A stretch of 64,000 nucleotides of DNA from Alisma plantago-aquatica (lineage: Eukaryota > Streptophyta > Magnoliopsida > Alismatales > Alismataceae): assembly GCA_963693085.1 (NCBI GenBank), contig OY856409.1, forward strand, positions 301,458,058-301,522,057, written 5' to 3'. Positions 1-10,563 of this stretch are shown here, one piece after another (position 1 is the stretch's first letter; each line of letters starts with the position of its first letter). The translations under genes were made by a program, and so were the position numbers. The notes under the pieces are model-generated. The model made no database searches, was not told where the DNA came from, and worked only from the letters and a program-made list of their open reading frames with translations.

Positions 1-12
1 AGTGTAAAGATC

Positions 13-345
13 ACCACAGCCATACCACACAGAATGGCCATGGTGGACTGACTCAGAATGGTTGTGCCACCTTACACGATCATGTGACAGATGAAGTAGA
101 ATGGTAGTGAAGCCAAGAACGGGCAGTGTTTTCCAAGTCACCATGACTGTGGTGACCACGACGGTCGTGCTACCCTAGCCCCACCACGATCGTGGTGTCC
201 ACCATGGCCGTACTACCTCATGATCATTTTTGACTAAGTTACTGTAAATTTTCCCCATTTCTCACCACGGCCATTCTACACCACCACAATTTTTCTCGCC
301 CCTTGCCACCATGGCCGTGGTGACCACCACAGCCGTGCTACTCAC
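13..345. repeat. array of CACGGCCGTG-type palindromes in LTR U3
   Basis: At least eight degenerate copies of a 10-16 bp palindrome, centred near 18, 40, 147, 162, 189, 205, 266 and 315-335. Examples are CCACCACGATCGTGGTG at 181-197 and CCACCATGGCCGTGGTG near 307. Variants differ mostly by C/T or G/A at CpG positions. The array ends about 70 bases before the TATA box. Role unknown; a promoter-proximal enhancer is an inference. Confidence 0.75.
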
Positions 346-414
346 AAAAACCTAGCTACTTTTGCACTACATTTCCCACTTTACCCCTACTTGACTTATT
401 GCATCCACCACACC

Positions 415-422
415 TATATATA
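415..422 (+). promoter_or_regulatory. TATA box of the Athila-like 5' LTR
   Basis: TATATATA inside CACCTATATATACCTAGG. The same block lies at 8712 and 60988 in the other two LTRs of the family, always just after the palindrome array. It should set the U3/R boundary a few tens of bases downstream. Confidence 0.7.
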
Positions 423-1341
423 CCTAGGTGGCGACTGGAACATGAGGTTAGCTACTTCCTACCACCTCTTAGCTCCCCATTTTCACCCCTTACCCATTCC
501 ACTCCACTTCTACTTCCATTCCACCCCATTTCACCATTTCCACCACTAAAACCCTAGTTTCCTAGTGTTTTGACCCTATTCCACCATCATCCCATGCCAT
601 TGCACCTTAGAGGAGAGAGGAGGACGTCTTTTAGTAGCTGGAGTGGAGGATTTCTCCCTCTACACTGAGCTCCATGGCTTCTTCTGCCTCTTTCTCCTTT
701 CTTTTTGTATTTTGCATTGCTATGAGTAGCTAGGCCCCTTGGGAGGGTTGTTTGGAATCAAAAATGTTACTTTGATACCATGTTGGGGGGAAATGATGTG
801 TAAACATTGTAATTTCATTTTATAATGATTATGATCTATTTCTATCTCACTCTTAATGAATATCTTGTTGGTTTGTGTTTGAAATCACCTAGGAATTTAG
901 GGAAATTTCTTGTATGTGTGAATTTAGGAATTTGCTCCTAGGTCCAATTCATGGATCCCTATCTAGCTACCCATCTTCCTACATGCTAATCAATCCTCCT
1001 AACCCTAGTTGAGAGATCTAAGTAGCTAGTTTAGATGAATTTGGTGTGCTTATCATGGATCTTTGTCAAGGTTAGAATGTGGGTGATGGGAGGCCTAAAA
1101 TCTCACTTCCACTCATATTACTAACCTCAGCCCCTAATCATCCTAAGATCATCTAAACTAGAAATCTAGGATTTTTTAGACTCTAATTGAATTACATCTA
1201 AACCCTAACCCATTAAGCCTCACAAGGGTAATAGGGGGTGTTAGGGACTAGTTACCCTATACAGAATCTAGCATATCCATGGCTAGTTAGTAGTTTAGGA
1301 TAATTCATTAGACTCTAGTTTGAGAAACACACCAAGCTTTG

Positions 1342-1359
1342 TGGTGTCGTTGCCGGTGA
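1342..1359 (+). promoter_or_regulatory. primer binding site, tRNA-Asp type
   Basis: TGGTGTCGTTGCCGGTGA matches the complement of the plant tRNA-Asp 3' end (TGGCGCCGTTGCCGGGGA) at 15 of 18 positions. It sits 10 bases after the LTR end, with the same CCAAGCTTT spacer as the 3' copy. Athila-like elements typically use this primer. Confidence 0.8.
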
Positions 1360-1531
1360 GAAAGGCGCTCAACCTAGCTAGTTAGTTTTTCTTTGACTTT
1401 TCCTACTGCCCTCATCATTGCCATTATTTATTATTTATTCTTTGCATTCTTTGTGCATATTAGTTTGCTAACTTTCCCTCTTTTGTTTGGTTGTTCCTTA
1501 TGCATGTGACAAGACACTCAAGGAAGACAAG

Positions 1532-2872
1532 ATGGAAGGCCAAAATGCACCCCACAAGCCACTTCAAGATTACTTCATGCCTAGCAACTACAAATCACCA
1601 ATTGCTAGCAGGGTTGATCAAATGCCAGGGGATCAATTATGCATCCCTCCAAGTCTTCTTGGAATCCTACCCATCTTCTATGGCTAAGAGAATGAGAACC
1701 CCTACAAGCACTTGGATTCCTTCCTTGAAGTATGCTCCACCTTTAGGACACTGACAGATAGTGATGATACAATCTGGTTGACCTTGTTCTCTTTCTCCCT
1801 CAAAGACAAAGCCAAAGATTGGTATGATTCAAGAAGAGACATCATGAGTTGGGAAGAGATGAAGAATGCTTTCTTGAGGAAATTCTACTCTATAGAAGGG
1901 TTGACACATATTCAGCATGCCATAATGAGTTTTAGTTAGATGGGCACTGAGTGGTTTCACAATGGGTGGGAGAGATTTAAGAATATGTTGAGAGAGTGCT
2001 CGCACCATGAGATCCCTTTATGGCATCTAGTTCAATTCGTTTACTCCGGTCTATCTTCAAAGAGCCAAACCTTAGTAGATTCTGCATGTGGAGGATTTTT
2101 CATGGCTAGGCCACCTGAGGAGATATGGCCCTTGTATGAGTAGCTGGTAGAAGGTTTAAGAATATGAGATTTTAGCATGATGAATGATGGTGGCCATGCC
2201 TTTGATATGACATCTATGACTCATAATGAATCAATCCCAAAAATGATGAAGATTGTTAGTGACATGGTGAGCTTCATAAATAACCAAGTGATAAATGTTC
2301 ACTACAACTTGGCCAATTCTATCGAGTTCTATGGTGAAGAAAAGAAGACACCTCACTCCTATAGCTACCAGGAACCTCAAAGTCCAAGATACAACTCAAG
2401 GTTTGAGGAAGAAGTTCTCTTTAGGTTGAAGAGATTTGATGACATACAAATGAATGTGACAAGTCTTGAGGAGAGGATAGAGCAACTATCATCCATAATT
2501 GTTCTCCAAGAAGAAAAACTGTCTTCAAAACCCATCTTGAGTTTTCAATGAAGCAAGTGGACCAATGCCTTCTTCAGAAGTTTTATATAGTCCACCTCCC
2601 ATGCAAGTGCAGTCCATACACCACTTTCAAGGCAATCCCCAACCTTACACTCCTCCTCCCCTTCCATCTCCACAACTTTCTCAACAATTCACCTTCCAAC
2701 CTCAATTGTCCCCTCCACCTCAATTTCAATACCAAGTACCGCCTCCACCTCCTCTACAACCACAACATGCTCCCCCTCTCTACCATGAGCAAGGTAGTGT
2801 TGTGATAGTTCTAAGGAGTGGGAAAACTCTTGAGCATCTCACAAGTCAAAGAAAGGTTGATAAAGAATAAAA
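1532..2872 (+). pseudogene. gag: Athila-type gag (capsid) relic
   Basis: From the ATG at 1532 one frame runs to 2551, broken only by in-frame stops at 1685, 1937, 2141 and 2165, with no frameshift. The translation is a retrotransposon gag domain of the Athila type. Recognisable parts are LQDYFMPSNY near residue 11, ENPYKHLDSFLEVCST, FSLKDKAKDWY, SWEEMKNAFLRKF, ECSHHEIPLWHLVQFVYSGL and DSACGGFFM. A coiled, E/K-rich segment follows (about 2400-2530). After a frame change a proline/glutamine-rich linker (2565-2870) ends in VIVLRSGKTLE, the LRSGK signature that precedes the protease in these elements. Gag normally packages element RNA; this copy cannot make it. Confidence 0.85.
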
Positions 2873-2894
2873 AAGGTAGCCGAGTGGTGATATT

Positions 2895-3684
2895 GTGATT
2901 GAGATTACTGAAGATGATTATTTGATACCACCTGTTGATTTTGGGATACCATGTGCTCCACCTCACACTCCATTTCTAGATCCTACCATCCCTAGTTTTC
3001 CATCTCATGTTGATGCAACCAAGGTCAAAGCAAGTGAGCCACCAGAGGTAAGGAGGAGACAAAAGAATAATGTTGACATTCTTGAGGTGTTTCCCCAAGT
3101 GAAGATCAACATTCCATTATTGGATGCTATCAAGAAAATCCCATCACATGCCAAGTTTCTTAATAGCTTATGCACTGCGAAGAGAAGGTCAATGGGGAAA
3201 ATACCAAAGAAAGTGAAGTTGAATGAATAAGTGAGCTCTATCATCCAACACTCACTTCTCGTGAAGAGGAAAGACCCAAGAGCCCCACTCATACCTAGTT
3301 ACATTGGGGGATATCGCATGGACAAATCCTTACTTGATTTGGGGTCTAGTATGAATTTGATACAATAAAATGTCTATGTGGAGCTGGGATTGGGCAAGTT
3401 GAAGTCGGCACATTGTACTCTCCAATTGGAGGACCGTTCCATAAAAGTGCCTAGAGGAAGAGTGGATGATGTTTTGGTGATGATAGACAAAAAAGGGCAC
3501 AGTGTTCCCAAGAGATTTCATTGTTCATGATATGGAGCCAGAGGATAGGAAGATTCCCATTATCTTGGGAAGACTGTTCTTATCTACGGCTAATGTAGAC
3601 ATACATGTGCACTTTGGCACAATGGCAATCTCATTCATGGACATGAAGTTCAAGATCAACATGTACAAGACCCCAACCCCGTGA
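2895..3684 (+). pseudogene. gag C-terminus and aspartic protease relic
   Basis: 2895-3230 reads through the conserved pre-protease segment (VKINIPLLDAIKKIPSHAKF, then LCTAKRR). The same frame continues past a TAA at 3228 into the protease domain. It contains LLDLGSSMNLI at about 3335-3360, which is the catalytic D-L-G-A/S-S motif of Athila proteases, then LGLGKLK, LEDRSIKVPRGRVDDVLV, a frameshift near 3490, and IPIILGRLFLSTANVDIHVHFGT up to 3684. The in-frame stop at 3366 follows the catalytic motif. In a working element this enzyme cuts the Gag-Pol polyprotein. Downstream RT homology stops here. Confidence 0.8.
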
Positions 3685-3945
3685 GCTCGAGATGAGGATA
3701 TTAGAAATGGTTACTTCAAGAGTCTGATTGGTCATGTAAGAGAAGAAGGTCAGGATGGAAGAATTGATGATGATTTTTGTGATCAAAGGGATGAGGAACA
3801 TAGGTTGAGTTCAAATGAGAGATGCATTTATTGCAATAATGGGCACATGAGGATGCCAAATGGATGAATTATTGAAGAATCTCTAAGAGGCCCAACTGAA
3901 GGAATGAAACGCAACACTTGTGGGGGGGCAACCCACCTAGGTTTG
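3685..3945 (+). other. junction where RT, RNase H and integrase are missing
   Basis: After the protease stop (3682-3684) a short stretch has no recognised homology (3685-3860). It is followed at 3923-3937 by GGGGGCAACCCACCT. This resembles the conserved WGGCAACCC-type block that lies directly after pol in many Athila elements. About 240 bases therefore stand where some 3 kb of pol is expected. The exact breakpoints cannot be placed without a full-length relative. Confidence 0.6.
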
Positions 3946-4180
3946 AGAATTGTTCACCCAAACTTCCATTTTTAATACTTATATTTTGTTTTTACATTTT
4001 CCAAGTAAACACACACACTTTTTTTAAAAGTTTTTGTTTAGTTTTAAGATGTGCAAGTGAAAATAGGTTGAAATGAGGAAAATTAGATGAAAATTTGACA
4101 AGTAATCCATGAAAAACCATTTTGGATCAAAGATTTGATGTTTTGATGAGATTCGAGTTGAAATGAACTGCCACAATACT

Positions 4181-4490
4181 CACCACGGCCGTGGTGGTGA
4201 ATTCACAATCAATACGGATATCGAGAAGAATCAAAGAATTTGAGAATTGAAGAATAGACCTAGCACGGCCATGCAAGGCAGCACGGCCGTGTAGCCACCT
4301 ATTCAGAACATCCATGTGATGTGGGGTACCACGGCCTTACAGCAGGCGAGCCACTATGGATATGCTGTGTAGCACGACTGTGTTGCAACCTGAATTTAGC
4401 ACTTAAGTAAGCAATTCACAACATTTCCAAATCAATTTTATTCACTTCTCTACAAACAGCATGACTGTTCTCCATGAACCAGCGGTCGTG
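4181..4490. repeat. internal array of CACGGCCGTG-type palindromes
   Basis: Begins with the perfect 16-bp palindrome CACCACGGCCGTGGTG at 4181-4196. Degenerate copies follow near 4268, 4285, 4332, 4376, 4463 and 4485, including AGCACGGCCGTGTAG. It is the same motif as in the U3 region of this family's LTRs, but here it lies in the non-coding gap before the second ORF (ATG 4729). Confidence 0.75.
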
Positions 4491-4728
4491 AAGCACCTCC
4501 CATCCATCCTTGCACCCTTGAATCATCACCAAATTACCCCCAATCCATCTCTAATCAATCCCCCATCATTTTTACTACCTTAATCTCTAGATTCCATCCA
4601 TTTTCATCCATAAATTCCCCCATTTCTCTCCAATACGCCCCAACAACCCAGTTCTTCGGAGAAAACCTAAAATCCCACGTTTCTCCACCAACTTTAGTAA
4701 AAAAATGAAGCATATGAATTAGAAATCC

Positions 4729-5852
4729 ATGGCTAAGACCAAGGATGTGATCTCCTACGGACGCCATCCCAAGAATGTGTCATCTTTAGCTCCATCGGCA
4801 CCTTTAACCCTTCCACCACCATTGGCAACCTCTGGTTCACAAGGAGAATCACCCCATATGGTGGCATCAGTGGATCCCATGATGAAGAAGTCCTATAGAT
4901 TACCTAGTGGAGGTGGGGCAGTAGCCCGACCATCAGTTTCGAAAGCCCTCTCGTCAATTTTGGCAGCCCGCCTGTCAGTTTTGACAGCTCGGTCGTCAGT
5001 TTCAACAGCGCAGCCTTCAACGTCCATTGCACCACAACCACAACCACAACTGAGAGCACGACGATGGCTACTGGTAGATGATGAAGATGAAATAATGTCA
5101 GATGCACATCAAGAGGATGCATCTAAAGTGTATCATGAGGAAACACCTAAGGGTAAGAGAGAAAGTGAAGAAGCCAAAGTACTTGGAGTGTTTGACACAC
5201 CGAGTGATTGCTACTCGCTACACTTGCCAGGAGACAATAGAGACTTTGGGTATCTTAATTTTTTTTAGGATATTTTGGGGACCGCTGGACTAGTTGAGGT
5301 TTTGACCACAATTTAGAAGACATATGTGGAGTTGATACAACAGTTCTTTGCAACCCTAGAGAAGGTCTCACAGGATGCCATTAGTGTCACTTTGGGGATT
5401 AGCACCTACCTTATTACTTCATCTTTTCTTAATGCCATTTTCACTCCAATCCCTGAGGCAACAAAATTCCTTGATCAAGAGAGTACAGATAGAGAAACCA
5501 CTATGAACTATACATCAATGTGGAAGAGGCTTATAGGTCAAAGTAGTTTTGTGGTGAGAAAATAAAAAACAAGTTTGCTTCACAATCCCGTCTTGAGATA
5601 CATTTAGAAGGTGTTGGAAAACACCATCTTTGCTTGGTATGAGAATCAAGGTTTGTATTAGTATGGATGGTACATAGAAAACATGTAAACTTGGGGTCCC
5701 TCATCATCGATTACATGAAGACAATCTTGTCTAAGAGCAAGAATCCTTTTATTATGGGAGGGATTGTGACTTCCATTGCTTTAGCACTGGGCATGATGTA
5801 TCTGGCTACACCAAGGCAGATGGAGGGAATCTTGTTGACCTGCACTACTTGA
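4729..5852 (+). pseudogene. ATHILA ORF-1-family (second ORF) relic
   Basis: The ATG at 4729 opens a frame running to 5268, and the same frame continues to 5565 past stops at 5266 and near 5311. The N-terminal 110 residues are Ser/Pro/Ala-rich with a repeated (T/S)ARxSVS-like element (about 4920-5020). Then follow a D/E-rich patch (VDDEDEIMSD) and an alpha-helical region. After a frame shift, SLIIDYMKTI and FIMGGIVTSIALALGM (about 5700-5800) match the C-terminal signature of the ATHILA ORF-1 family (PF03078), whose function is unknown. No transmembrane segment typical of an env-like protein is seen. It lies where Athila elements keep their ORF downstream of pol. Confidence 0.65.
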
Positions 5853-6540
5853 ATCTCTCATCTACGATTCCACTAATTGATCAGAAGATTTTCTACCAGG
5901 TCAACCCTCCTTATGCAGGGGTTTCACTGGAGCTCCCCTACCATGCCACACATATCCTAGAGGGATGTGGTCCATCTCAGGACTTTTTTGGACATCTTGA
6001 GGAGGTGGGAAGAGTAGCACCCTAGAGACACATGGCAGCAACATCCCAAACATCTGCCTGAAGGACTTGGAGAATCACAGGCAGCTGCCAAAAAGAGGAG
6101 GATAGTTGAGGAGCGAGATATATTTAGGGTCAGGAGACGGGAGGTGGAGGCATCACAGCAGCTATAACATCCCACAAGGAATGCATATGACATGGCCACT
6201 ATATGTGCACAGTTGGGGGGCATCCAGAGCACACATGACATCATTCTGAGGACCCAGGAAGGCATTTTGAGGGCACAAGAGGGTTTCCAGTGTACCCAAG
6301 ATGCAATGTGGTTAGACCATCAGCAGATGCACCATTAGGTCAACCACATGTATCAATTTTAGCAAGCCCAGGCCTATAGGAACCCCCAGTGGGGGGAAGA
6401 TTGGTGGAGCGCACTGTCAACATATTAGGATAACTACCCGCCTCCACAGTCATATTAGTGAGGTTCCTACTACCAAAATCCTCCACCACTGGGAGGACCA
6501 CTACTAGATCCACCACAATGATTATCTACCCTATCACTCC
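5853..6540 (+). pseudogene. C-terminal continuation of the second ORF, decayed
   Basis: Several frames hold fragments of a Q/H/Y-rich C-terminus: a helical stretch with repeated QEGILRAQEGF-like text (near 6250-6290), then NPQWGEDWW and YPPPQSY near 6380-6460. Multiple stops and shifts. Assigned to the second ORF only by position and composition. Confidence 0.4.
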
Positions 6541-6557
6541 TACACTTTAGTTTCATG

Positions 6558-6590
6558 TTGAGGACAACATGATTCAAAAGTTTGGGGTGG
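6558..6590 (+). other. upstream polypurine-like motif
   Basis: TTGAGGACAACATG followed by AAAAGTTTGGGGTGG. It has the same layout as the true polypurine tract at 7935-7965 (TTGAGGACAAG then AAGTTTGGGG), about 1.4 kb upstream of it. The downstream element repeats this pairing at 11084 and 12186. Confidence 0.55.
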
Positions 6591-7930
6591 TAGGGCGGTA
6601 TGCCCTTTTTCCCATTTCACTCTTTTTATATTTCACCTACCATTTAGTTTTGTTTTCTTATTTGATTTTGTTTCTCTTGCTATCTAGATTAGATTTTACC
6701 TACTTTACATGCTTCCATGTCATGTAGTTTACTTTCTGTCAATTTTTGCATAATTTAAAAAATAGCTCTTTTTGCAATGCATTGCATATCATGTAGATTT
6801 TTGGTAATTTTGCATGTTTTAGCTAGGATTTACTTGTTTCTTGCTTTATGTTCAATAATATAGGCTTATATGTGATTGAAGGCAACTTGGCACCATTTTG
6901 GCCAATTTTTCCCAAGTTTAGAACTTCTTTCCTAAAATTTTGTTTTGACCCAATCTCTAATTTTTTATTAAAAATGATGACCTTTGACAAATGCAAGTGG
7001 ATTATCATGGTCTATTGCTAAATGGCCTCATTTTTTACTTTTTACACGTGCATCACCTCTCTTATGCTTGTGGACCATTTGGTTAAATTGTGATTGAAGC
7101 AAGCCGCAAACACTTAGATTTTTGTAGAATCTCATGATAGAAATGTGGTTTTAATTTTTATCATTCATGTAGTGTGTCATTGCTTGATGAAATTGATGGA
7201 GTAACTATCATGCAGGATATCTCACATTGATGTCCACGCTACTAAACCCTCTTTGACCTGACATTTCTTCCACCATCTTCTTACCCCTCCGCCTCATGAA
7301 AGGATGCTAAAGTGCACATATCAACTGTGGCCACCTCCAAAAGTTTGGGTTGGCCACATCTATATCCCCCCCACTTCACTCTCATCATCATGTGCCTTAT
7401 CTACACCAAGGGCAAAGAAAAGAAAAACAAATGCAACAAAAATAAATAAAACATGCTCATGTTTATGAGAATCTAAATAAATAAAAGATGAGTGTGTAAA
7501 AGCACTCTTAATTCTTAACACAACCCTTTCTTTCCCTTTGCATGCCCACAGTGCTAGGAAATGTCAAACCTAGAAACCTAGCTCATTTTTCCCTTTTTTT
7601 CCGCCACGTGGGGTACTTAGCGTGGATGGACATATGAGATTGAATGCATGAATGTAAAACAACAAAATTAATCATTTGACCTTTGCTACCATGAAACGGT
7701 ATACCCGGAGTGATATGACAGCCATATGGATTGATTGTGTTTTCTATGCTCTATATTTGAAGTTTGCAGGCTCAATGCTCTAATCATAATTGGTTTGAGA
7801 AAGAGGAGAGGAGAGAGGTGGAATGCATGTACTTAGTCATCCTTGAGCCCATTTAGTCAATACTCACTTATTGCACTGCATTTGTCATTTCTTGATTGTG
7901 GAAAAATTGTAGAGATATTGAGTTGGAGCA
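6591..7930 (+). other. non-coding 3' region between the two polypurine motifs
   Basis: A/T-rich with no ORF I can support and no internal repeat noticed. It fits the long 3' untranslated region that sits between the last ORF and the 3' LTR in Athila-like elements. Confidence 0.5.
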
Positions 7931-7934
7931 TACT

Positions 7935-7965
7935 TGAGGACAAGTATGTTTTAAGTTTGGGGTTG
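7935..7965 (+). promoter_or_regulatory. polypurine tract of Athila-like element 1
   Basis: GAGGACAAGTATG, then TTAAGTTTGGGGTTG immediately before the LTR start TGATTCAACCC. This is the usual plus-strand priming layout at the 3' end of the internal region. Confidence 0.7.
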
Positions 7966-8290
7966 TGATTCAACCCTATTTTAGGGCTTAATATTGTTTC
8001 ATATTGCATTTCAATCACATCTATACCTATTAGATTACATGTTATTTCCCCTAATATGCATATTTGTATAAAATGCACTTATGGACATTATTTGCATGTT
8101 TTTCAGGCATTTGGGCCATGCTTGATAGAAGAGAGAGAGAGAAGGAGTGATCATAGGATTTCTCTACTCTTAGAGATGCCTAAAGTGAAGTTTGATGCTC
8201 CCTCAACCTACCCCTAGTGTCAAAAGCTCCATTGAAGCAAATATGTTCAAGAATGAACAAAGAATCAAGTCAAAGTGTTGCAACAGAGAC

Positions 8291-8640
8291 CACCACGGCC
8301 GTGGTACCTTAGAATGGTTGTGTTGGCTCATCCAAAGACAACATAGTCAACTCAAGAAAGTGCAGAGATCACCATGGTCGTGCCACACAGAATGACTGTG
8401 GTGGACTGATCCAGAACGGTTGTGCCACCTTGCACGACCGTGTGACAGCTGGAGCAGAACGACCGTGGAGCTAAGAACAAGCAGTGTTTTCCAAGCCACC
8501 ACGGTCGTGCTACCTCATGAACATTATTTGACCAAGTTGCTATGATTTTTTCCCATATCTCACCACAGTAATTCCACACACCATGATCATTCATACCCCT
8601 TCCCACCATGGTCGTGGTGACCACTATGGTCTTGCTACTC
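8291..8640. repeat. palindrome array in the 3' LTR
   Basis: Copies at 8291 (CACCACGGCCGTGGTA), 8371 (ACCATGGTCGTGCC), 8391, 8415, 8433 (CACGACCGTGTG), 8459, 8499, 8570 and 8607-8630. It is shorter than the 5' LTR array by about two units in the 8500 region. Confidence 0.75.
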
Positions 8641-8711
8641 ACAAAAACCTAGCTACTTTTGCACTGCATTTCCCACTTAACCCCTACTTGACCTATTGCT
8701 TCCCCCACACC

Positions 8712-8719
8712 TATATATA
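8712..8719 (+). promoter_or_regulatory. TATA box of the 3' LTR
   Basis: TATATATA in the conserved block ACACCTATATATACCTAGG, the same as at 415. Transcription starting here would read rightward into the 10.3-kb region. Confidence 0.65.
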
Positions 8720-10317
8720 CCTAGGTGGCAGTTGGAGAATGTGATTAGCTACCTCCCACCACCTCTTAGCTCCCCATTTTTTCCCCTTCGGCATTCCACT
8801 CCATATACACCTCCATTCCACCCCATTTCATCATTTCCACCACCAAAACCCTAGTTTCCTAGTGTTTTGACCATATTCCACCATCATCCCATGCCATTGC
8901 ACCTTAGAGGAGACAGGAGGACGTCCTACAATAGTTGAAGTGGAGGATTTATCCATCTCCACCGAGCTCCATGGATTCTTCTACCTCTTTCTCCTTTCTT
9001 TTTGTATTTTGCATTGTTATGAGTAGCTAGGCCCCTTGGGTGGGTTGTTTGGGGTCAAAAATGTTACTTTGATACCATGTTGAGAGAAAATGACATGTAA
9101 ACATTGTAATTTCATTTTCTAATGAGTATGTTCTATTTCTATCTCACTCTTCATTAATTTCTTGTTGGTTTGTGTTTGAAATCACCTAGAAATTTAGGGA
9201 AATTGTTTATATGTGTGAATTTTGGGATTTGTTCCTAGGTCCAATTGATCGATCCCTAGCTAGCTATCCATCTTCCTACATGGTAATAAATCCTCCTAAC
9301 CCTAGTTGAGATATCTAAGTAGATAGTTTAGATGAATTTGGTGTGGTTAGCATGGAGCTTTCTCAAGGTTAGAATGTGGGTGATGGAAGGCATAAAACCT
9401 CACTTCCACTCCCATTACTAACCTCAACCCCTAATCATTCTAAGATCATCTAAACTAGAAACCTAGGCTTGTTTAGACTCTAATTGAATTACATCTAAAC
9501 CCTAACCCAATTGAGCCTCGCAAGGGTAATACGAATTGTTAGGGACTAGTTCCCCTATACACAACCTAGCATATCCATGGCCAGTTAGTAGTTTAGGATA
9601 ATTCATTAGACTCTAGCTTGTTGTTTGGTTGGGTAATCTGAATGAAAGCATAATTTTCATATGTCACCCCAACCTAATTGATAAGTGCATCCCCTAAAGA
9701 GCCCACACCACTCTTTATTTCTTTAAAACCCTAATTTCCATTTTTCTTAGCTAGTGTTAGCTTAGTTAGTTCTTTACTTGCTTAGTTAGCTTCTTGCCTT
9801 GTTTTTGCTTTGTTCTTGCTAGTTTAGGTCTTTAATTGCTATTTTGACTTGTTTTCTAACTTAGTGTACTGTAGACCTTTTCCTTATTTTCCTTAGTGTA
9901 GATTGTTCTTTTCTTGCTTTTCCTTGTCTTTTATTTCTTAGTGGAATTAACTATCTAGGTTTAACTTAGGTTTTCATCGTGTTTTCCTTCCTTTACTTTC
10001 TTGTTTGCTCAACCCTTAGTGTAATAAACAAATCAACTTTTAAACCCTTCAACCCTAGACTCCGCAGTAGGAACCTAGCCCAAAAACTAACCTAGCTCTA
10101 GTGCCCCCTTTCTCCCTGTGGATCGACCTTATACTTGTCGTCCTCCTATACTACAACACAACCCCGTGCGCTTGTGGGTGTAGTGTTTTGGTTTATGTGA
10201 GTGTGTTAAGTTAGGTCTTTATAAATTTTGAAAGTGAATCCATTGTGTGTGTCTGTTTGTAGGGTTGCATTTATTCAAACTCCAATTGAATAGTGTGTAA
10301 CACCATTGGTAGAAATG

Positions 10318-10563
10318 CACCAAGCTTTTTGGCACCATTGTCGGGTACAGAAAGTGCCATATCTACCTAGTAGTTGTGGTGTTGACTCTCCCCTTTTAGC
10401 AAAATCTTTTGCCAATTTGTTTTGTTGTGTTTGAGAGATACACCAAGCTTTATGGTGTCATTATTGGGGATAGAAAGCGTCATAGCTACCTAGTAGTTGT
10501 GGTGTTGACTCTCCCTTTTTGGCAACATCTTTTTCTAGTTTGTTTTGTTGTGTTTGAGAGACA
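10318..10563 (+). repeat. 123-bp tandem duplication carrying two tRNA-Asp-type primer sites
   Basis: Unit 1 is 10318-10440 and unit 2 is 10441-10563. A third start (CACCAGATG) follows at 10564. Each unit begins CACCAAGCTT and carries a primer site, TGGCACCATTGTCGGGTA (10330-10347, 14/18 to the tRNA-Asp complement) and TGGTGTCATTATTGGGGA (10453-10470, 13/18). Both end in TTTGTTTTGTTGTGTTTGAGAG. A primer site after a 3' LTR is not expected in a simple element. This leader text also differs from the leaders at 1360 and 62628. Confidence 0.8.

Larger units (their letters stand above)
1..1331 (+). repeat. 5' LTR of Athila-like element 1 (left end outside window)
   Basis: Aligns base for base with the 3' LTR from about 8359 onward, including the TATA region and the run of CCCTAACC-rich text. 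It differs in two ways. It has one or two extra palindromic motif units near 139-200. It also lacks about 700 bases that the 3' LTR has between 9615 and 10310; the deletion joins GACTCTAG at about 1311-1318 directly to TTTGAGAAACACA. The LTR end CA at 1330-1331 is placed by comparison with the other two LTRs of this family. Confidence 0.85.
1..10319 (+). mobile_element. Athila-like Ty3/gypsy element 1, pol-deleted
   Basis: Order seen: partial 5' LTR, tRNA-Asp-type primer site, gag relic, protease relic, ATHILA-type second ORF, two polypurine motifs, complete 3' LTR. Positions 1-1331 align with about 8359-10319, so the left edge of the window lies some 390 bases inside the 5' LTR. No RT, RNase H or integrase motif can be found between the protease end (3684) and the second ORF (4729). 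Athila elements normally carry these there, so I infer a non-autonomous deletion derivative. Every ORF is broken, so it is also dead as a protein source. Assignment to the Athila lineage rests on the gag, protease and ORF motifs and the primer site. Confidence 0.85.
7966..10319 (+). repeat. 3' LTR of Athila-like element 1 (2354 bp)
   Basis: Starts TGATTCAACCCTATTTTAGG and ends with CA at 10318-10319. The start aligns with TGATGCAGCCCTATTTTAGG at 60152, and the end with the 5' LTR at 1331 and with 62599, so both borders are supported by three copies. It contains the palindrome array (8291-8640), the TATA box (8712), and a long U5 with repeated TTAGCTTAGTTAG-like text (about 9740-9960). Unlike a normal 3' LTR it is followed by a primer site (see 10318-10563). 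Confidence 0.85.

Noticed and set aside
4904..5122. Minus-strand ORF rich in Val and Leu that could suggest a membrane protein
   Set aside because: It is the complement of the Ser/Ala-rich repeat of the ATHILA-type ORF.
5957..6265. 102-codon minus-strand ORF with Cys-rich text
   Set aside because: It is opposite the decayed second ORF tail, has no family, and no promoter is seen.
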